Positions 39,165-43,111 of a stretch of 43,111 nucleotides of DNA are shown in pieces. Under the pieces are notes generated by a model. The model did not search any database. It was not told where the DNA came from and saw only the letters and a program-made list of their open reading frames with translations. A program made the position numbers and the translations under genes. Every line of letters begins with the position of its first letter. Position 1 is the stretch's first letter. The DNA comes from Desulfosporosinus cupriresistens (GTDB lineage Bacteria; Bacillota; Desulfitobacteriia; Desulfitobacteriales; Desulfitobacteriaceae). The DNA is taken from NCBI RefSeq assembly GCF_001707885.1, contig NZ_MASS01000035.1, positions 1 to 43,111 on the forward strand. Reading direction: 5' to 3'.

Positions 39165-39761
39165 TTGATATTGCGAGTTGAAGAAGTGTCTATTTTAGCA
39201 GCTCGTGTTCTTTCTGACGAGCGGTTGAAGCATACGTTAGGTGTTGCTGATTGGGCCGAAGATTTGGCCAGACACCATGGTTTAGATCCGGTCAAAGCTC
39301 GTTGTGCAGGGTTAGCACACGATTTGGCCAAAGGTATTTCGATAAAGGATCAGTTAAGTTTAGCGCGTCAGTGGAATTTACTTAATTATCCTGAAGATGA
39401 ACAGAACCCCCATATTTTGCACGGGCCTCTTGCGGCTTATTGGTTGGAGCATTATTATAGGGTAGACGATACAGAAATTTTGGCGGCGATTGCGAATCAT
39501 ACGTTAGGAAGGCCAGGAATGTCCCCCATGGAGATGCTTATTTACAGTGCTGATTTAACCGAACCCAATCGTGACTTTCCAAAAGTGGACAAGTTGCGAC
39601 AATCCCTGTATGATGATTTAGAAAAGGGTACATTAGAATGTGTCAAAGGCACTTTAATATACTTGAAAGAATACAACCACCCGATTCATCCCTTAACTCA
39701 ATTGACTTATGAGGATTTACAAAGGAGGCAAACTATTGGAACTGGATCAAAAAAAGCTTAA
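39165..39761 (+). CDS. yqeK: HD-domain Ap4A hydrolase YqeK
   Basis: A 198-residue HD-superfamily protein: H of LKHTLGVADWAEDLA, HD of GLAHDLAKG, a distal His of NHTLGRPGMSPMEM and YSADLTEPNR. The family hydrolyses diadenosine tetraphosphate symmetrically to ADP. TTG start after GGCGGGAGAG. It overlaps rsfS by 26 bp, indicating translational coupling. Confidence 0.92.
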   Translation: MILRVEEVSILAARVLSDERLKHTLGVADWAEDLARHHGLDPVKARCAGLAHDLAKGISIKDQLSLARQWNLLNYPEDEQNPHILHGPLAAYWLEHYYRVDDTEILAAIANHTLGRPGMSPMEMLIYSADLTEPNRDFPKVDKLRQSLYDDLEKGTLECVKGTLIYLKEYNHPIHPLTQLTYEDLQRRQTIGTGSKKA

Positions 39762-40095
39762 AGAAATTGTTGGTATTGTCGAAGACAAAAAAGGCGGAGA
39801 TATTTCTCTTTTGAATTTAAAGAGTATTTCAATGGTCACAGATTATTGTTTGATTGTGACCGGGAATACGACAACGCAGGTTAAAGCGATCACGAATCAT
39901 CTGGAGGAAAAGTTGCCGGAGATCGGAATTCCAGTTGCTCATCTTGAAGGGCTGCCGGCTGCTAAATGGGTTTTGATGGATTGTGCGGGCGATTTAGTTA
40001 TTCATGTGATGACTCCTGAACAACGTGAATTTTACCAGCTTGAACGTCTTTGGAAAGATGCGGAGGCTGTTTCATTCAGTACTAGCGGAATTTAA
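39736..40095 (+). CDS. rsfS: Ribosome silencing factor RsfS
   Basis: A 119-residue RsfS/Iojap: LKEIVGIVEDKKGGDISLLNLK, then MVTDYCLIVTGNTTTQVKAI, GLPAAKWVLMDCAGDLVIHVMTPEQREFYQLERLW. It binds L14 and blocks subunit joining when nutrients are scarce. TTG 39736 is chosen because AAAGGAGG lies eight bases upstream, inside the end of yqeK. Confidence 0.95.
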   Translation: MELDQKKLKEIVGIVEDKKGGDISLLNLKSISMVTDYCLIVTGNTTTQVKAITNHLEEKLPEIGIPVAHLEGLPAAKWVLMDCAGDLVIHVMTPEQREFYQLERLWKDAEAVSFSTSGI

Positions 40096-40111
40096 ACCAA
40101 ACACGCAAATG

Positions 40112-40320
40112 CAACGATAGGGAGTAGTACTAAGGAATCCTCATTCAGAGAGACAGCGGTTGGTGAAAGCTGTTGGGGGGGACTTCAGGAACTCGCCCTG
40201 GAGCTGTGTTCAGGTTGCAATGAACACCGGTGCGAGCCGTTAACATCGTTTGAGCATATTTAAAATTGGGTGGTACCACGGGAGCAAGCCTCTCGTCCCT
40301 TTAGAGGACGGGGCTTTTTA
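40112..40320 (+). ncRNA. T-box leader (leucine) for leuS
   Basis: Contains the stem I parts AGAGAGACAGCGG and GGTGAAAGCTG, a probable specifier CTC (Leu) at 40192-40194 in GGAACTCGCCC, and the T-box TGGTACCACG (40271-40280). A terminator made from GCCTCTCGTCC and GGACGGGGC is followed by TTTTTA. Uncharged tRNA-Leu would stabilise the antiterminator and allow leuS transcription. The specifier is inferred from position and the downstream gene. Confidence 0.9.
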
Positions 40321-40344
40321 CTGTTTTTAAGGGGGAAAGATTGT

Positions 40345-42849
40345 ATGCAAGAGAAGTATTCGTTTTCGGAGATCGAATCGAAGTGGCAGAAATACTGGGG
40401 GGAGAACAAGGCATATAAGACCGAGGAGAAATCCTCGAAGCCAAAGTATTATGCCTTGGCTATGTTTCCTTATCCTTCGGGAAATTTGCACATGGGGCAT
40501 GTGCGTAACTACTCGATCGTGGATGTCATTGCGCGTTTTAAACGGATGAATGGGTTTAATGTCCTTCACCCGATTGGCTGGGATTCCTTTGGCTTGCCGG
40601 CGGAAAATGCGGCGATTAAGAATCAAACGCCTCCGGCTGATTGGACTTGGAAAAACATCGCCAACATGCAGCTGCAGCTGCAAGGAATGGGTCTTTCCTA
40701 TGATTGGGACCGCGAAATAGCAACCTGTCACCCGGGTTATTATAAATGGACGCAGTGGCTGTTCTTAGAGTTTTACAAACATGGTTTGGTGTATAAGAAA
40801 AAAGCTGCTGTGAACTGGTGTCCTTCCTGTGCTACGGTGCTGGCCAATGAGCAAGTGGTGGATGGAGGGTGCGAACGGTGTGATACCCTTGTGACGAAGA
40901 AGAATCTGGAGCAGTGGTTCTTTAAAATTACGGATTATGCTGAAACGTTGCTTCAAGACTTGGATAATATGCCGGGCTGGCCGGAGAAGGTTAAAACGAT
41001 GCAGCGCAACTGGATCGGTCGTTCTGAAGGGGTGGAAGTTCAGTTCGCCTTGGAAGAGCGCCCGGAGAAGATTGCGGTGTACACCACTCGGGTTGATACT
41101 CTTTATGGGGTGAGCTATGTGGTTTTAGCTCCGGAACATCCGCTGGTCTTAGAGTTGGTAACCGGGACGGAATATGAAGCAGATGTGCTGGCGTTTATTG
41201 AGAAAATGAATGGCCTCAATGAAATCGCTCGGACTTCTACGGAAGCTGAGAAGGAAGGGCTATTCATCGGGGCATATTGTCTCAATCCCCTAAGTGGGAA
41301 AAAAGTTCCGATTTGGATTGCCAACTATGTGCTTCTTGAATATGGAACAGGTGCGGTTATGGGTGTGCCGGCGCATGACGAACGGGACTTTGAATTTGCA
41401 ACCAAGTATCAACTGGAGATCAAGACGGTTATTGTGCCTGCAGGAAGTGCCCCGGAAGCGAAAGATCAGCTACTCAAGGCTGCTTATACCGAGGAAGGGG
41501 TCATGGTTAATTCGGATTCCTTTGATGGTTTAAACTGTGATGAGGGTTGGGATCGGATTGCCGATGAAGCGGAGCGCCGCGGCGTGGGTCAACGGAAAGT
41601 TAATTTCCGCTTGAGGGATTGGCTCATTTCTCGTCAACGTTATTGGGGAGCGCCTATTCCGATGGTTTATTGTGAGTCCTGTGGAACAGTGCCGGTTCCC
41701 GAAGAGCAGTTGCCCGTTATGCTTCCGACGGATGTCGTCTTTAAAACAGGGGAAAACCCGTTGGCCTCATCGTCATCGTTTACTGAAACGACGTGCCCCA
41801 AGTGTGGGGGAATTGCTCGGCGTGAGACGGATACGATGGATACCTTCGCTTGTTCTTCGTGGTATTTCCTTCGTTATACAGATCCTCGCAACACGGAGGC
41901 GCCCTTTTCTCAAGCTGCAGCGGATCAGTGGATGAATGTCGATCAATATGTCGGTGGAGTGGAACATGCGATTCTGCACCTACTGTATGCGCGGTTCTTT
42001 ACGAAAGGCTTACGGGATTTTGGCTATTTGAAAGTGGATGAACCTTTCCAGAACTTGCTTACGCAAGGTATGGTGTGCATGAATGGCTCGAAGATGTCCA
42101 AATCCAAAGGGAATGTTGTCAGCCCGGAAGTGATTATTGGCAAGTATGGTGCAGACACGGCAAGATTGTTTATCCTGTTCGCTGCCCCACCGGAGAGGGA
42201 TCTGGAGTGGAGTGATCAAGGGGTTGAAGGGTGTTATCGGTTCCTTAACCGCATTTGGCGTTTAGTTGCTCAATATGAGCCGATCTTTAAGGAAGCTCAT
42301 AACCAAGCTTCAGCTTCGCTAGGTCAAGCAGACGAATGGGGTAATCTGGATGCAGCTAGTAAAGAAATGCGTCGCCACACCCATTTGGCAATTCAGAGAG
42401 TGACGACAGATATCGGAATGCGCTTTAACTTTAACACGGCAATTAGTACCATCATGGAATGGGTTAATGCTTTGTACATCTATAAGGAGCAGCCGACGGC
42501 AGTGACTGCGGTCGGACGAGAGGCGGTCGAAGCGATTCTGATTCTCCTGGCCCCGTTTGCTCCGCATATTACGGAAGAGCTTTGGCTGGAAATTGGGCAC
42601 ACAGAGAGCATTCATCAACAGCCTTGGCCTAAAGTGGATGAAGCGGCTCTCGTTCAAGATGAAGTGACTGTCATTCTGCAGATTAATGGCAAGGTCCGTG
42701 ATCGGATTCAAGTGGCTGCAGATATATCGTCTGCTGAGCTGGAAAAATTGGTGCTTGATACGCCTAAAGTGGTGGAATGGGTGCAAGGTAAATCGATTGT
42801 TAAGGTGATTACGGTTCCGGGTAAGCTGGTTAATATAGTAGTGAAGTAG
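40345..42849 (+). CDS. leuS: Leucyl-tRNA synthetase
   Basis: An 834-residue class I synthetase: HIGH variant HMGH at about 49 ([16 protein letters not shown]), a zinc-like knot CPSC...CERC, the editing domain (about 220-400; [34 protein letters not shown]), [26 protein letters not shown] and KMSKS ([12 protein letters not shown], about 583). ATG 40345 follows AAGGGGGAAAG after the T-box; the open frame upstream from 40270 is leader RNA. A C-terminal anticodon-binding domain ends [17 protein letters not shown]. Confidence 0.97.
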   Translation: MQEKYSFSEIESKWQKYWGENKAYKTEEKSSKPKYYALAMFPYPSGNLHMGHVRNYSIVDVIARFKRMNGFNVLHPIGWDSFGLPAENAAIKNQTPPADWTWKNIANMQLQLQGMGLSYDWDREIATCHPGYYKWTQWLFLEFYKHGLVYKKKAAVNWCPSCATVLANEQVVDGGCERCDTLVTKKNLEQWFFKITDYAETLLQDLDNMPGWPEKVKTMQRNWIGRSEGVEVQFALEERPEKIAVYTTRVDTLYGVSYVVLAPEHPLVLELVTGTEYEADVLAFIEKMNGLNEIARTSTEAEKEGLFIGAYCLNPLSGKKVPIWIANYVLLEYGTGAVMGVPAHDERDFEFATKYQLEIKTVIVPAGSAPEAKDQLLKAAYTEEGVMVNSDSFDGLNCDEGWDRIADEAERRGVGQRKVNFRLRDWLISRQRYWGAPIPMVYCESCGTVPVPEEQLPVMLPTDVVFKTGENPLASSSSFTETTCPKCGGIARRETDTMDTFACSSWYFLRYTDPRNTEAPFSQAAADQWMNVDQYVGGVEHAILHLLYARFFTKGLRDFGYLKVDEPFQNLLTQGMVCMNGSKMSKSKGNVVSPEVIIGKYGADTARLFILFAAPPERDLEWSDQGVEGCYRFLNRIWRLVAQYEPIFKEAHNQASASLGQADEWGNLDAASKEMRRHTHLAIQRVTTDIGMRFNFNTAISTIMEWVNALYIYKEQPTAVTAVGREAVEAILILLAPFAPHITEELWLEIGHTESIHQQPWPKVDEAALVQDEVTVILQINGKVRDRIQVAADISSAELEKLVLDTPKVVEWVQGKSIVKVITVPGKLVNIVVK

Positions 42850-43104
42850 GGGGACTTGTAAGACACAGCGTTCGGTGCTTACGACGCAGAGCAAACTAAC
42901 CGTGAAAGCTCCTTGGCTTTGGGGAGCGGGGTTCCCGCCAAAAGCGCCATCCTTGGCGCATTGGCGGCAGCGCACATCCTTGTGCGCTGCCCCGTATCTG
43001 GGGTCGGTCGCTTTCACGGAAGTTTGCTTTCTGCTTACGTAAAGACCTCGCGCTCGTGTCTTACTGCGTCCCGGGCTAGGGACGGGGGAGACGGGGGACT
43101 TGTA
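42849..43104. repeat. Multi-hairpin element bounded by direct repeats
   Basis: GGGGGACTTGTA occurs at 42849-42860 and again at 43093-43104. Inside, 42858-42909 and 43010-43064 are imperfect inverted arms sharing the blocks GTAAGACAC, TTACG, GCAGA, GCAAACT and CCGTGAAAGC. Between the arms are short stems near 42908-42938, a nested hairpin (42936-42966, loop TCCT), a perfect 11-bp hairpin (42966-42976/42981-42991, loop TCCT) and CCCC/GGGG (42990-43003). The first direct repeat overlaps the leuS stop codon. No protein is encoded. It could be a structured RNA, a MITE-like mobile element or a repeat unit continuing beyond the window. Confidence 0.75.
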
Positions 43105-43111
43105 TGACCCG

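Noticed and set aside
40270..40344. Upstream in-frame extension of leuS
   Set aside because: This is the T-box antiterminator/terminator region, not coding sequence; ATG 40345 has the ribosome site and fits LeuRS length.
42319..43017. 232-codon minus-strand open frame antisense to leuS
   Set aside because: Mirror frame of a conserved gene, extending into the hairpin element; composition is not protein-like.

Overview
The window reads as a chromosomal segment of a spore-forming, anaerobic, low-to-mid GC Firmicute of the Desulfosporosinus/Desulfitobacterium (Peptococcaceae) type. The pointers are a Spo0B-like gene directly before obg, a rplU-prp-rpmA trio in which L27 carries the Firmicute N-terminal extension, a T-box before leuS, DUF1659/DUF2922 and DUF3102 proteins, a two-subunit Fe-S fumarase, a Bacillus-type sdhCAB and several sigma-54 promoters. 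The genus is inferred from gene content; no database was searched.

Layout. 1-1000 is decayed accessory DNA: a cut-off HicB antitoxin, a frameshifted XRE repressor remnant, an intact XRE repressor with two palindromic operators, and a perfect 56-bp palindrome. 1061-6962 holds a sporulation-type histidine kinase and a single-module NRPS (C-A-T-reductase) predicted to release an acylated amino aldehyde. 7000-8800 has small DUF proteins and a repeated 26-bp palindrome. 8835-12840 (minus strand) has a PadR plus FtsW-like pair and a secreted YcdB/SLH protein. 13290-16996 has an acyltransferase-like protein, an Rpn-type nuclease, galE, GtrA and VanZ-like membrane proteins and a 39-residue membrane peptide. 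17145-20275 is the ribosome/sporulation block: L21 leader, rplU, prp, rpmA, spo0B, obg. 20314-26811 has a HlyD-type adaptor, a frameshifted MacB-type permease, yhbY and two ABC-F ATPases. 27189-37107 is a C4-dicarboxylate block: fumarase, DMT transporter, a sigma-54 activator with an N-terminal Rossmann domain, sdhCAB and malic enzyme. 37301-37762 contains two gene relics. 37990-42849 is nadD, an RRM protein, yqeK, rsfS and T-box-leuS. The window ends in a roughly 250-bp multi-hairpin element.

Two systems deserve attention. (1) Three consensus sigma-54 promoters (TGGCAC-N5-TTGCW) surround the sigma-54 activator gene: one fires left toward the DMT transporter, one right toward the activator itself, and one right toward sdhCAB. 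A shared 15-bp motif (TTCTAATTTCTAGAA) lies about 100 bp from each of the two divergent promoters and about 155 bp upstream of the sdh promoter, as expected for an enhancer. This looks like a local, possibly nucleotide-sensing circuit for fumarate/succinate metabolism. (2) The element at 42849-43104 has 12-bp direct repeats at its ends, imperfect inverted arms of about 52-55 nt and a chain of hairpins. On the minus strand two adjacent stems present AGGA tetraloops, one matching the CsrA-binding core ACAAGGATGT. It is either a new structured RNA or a MITE-like element.
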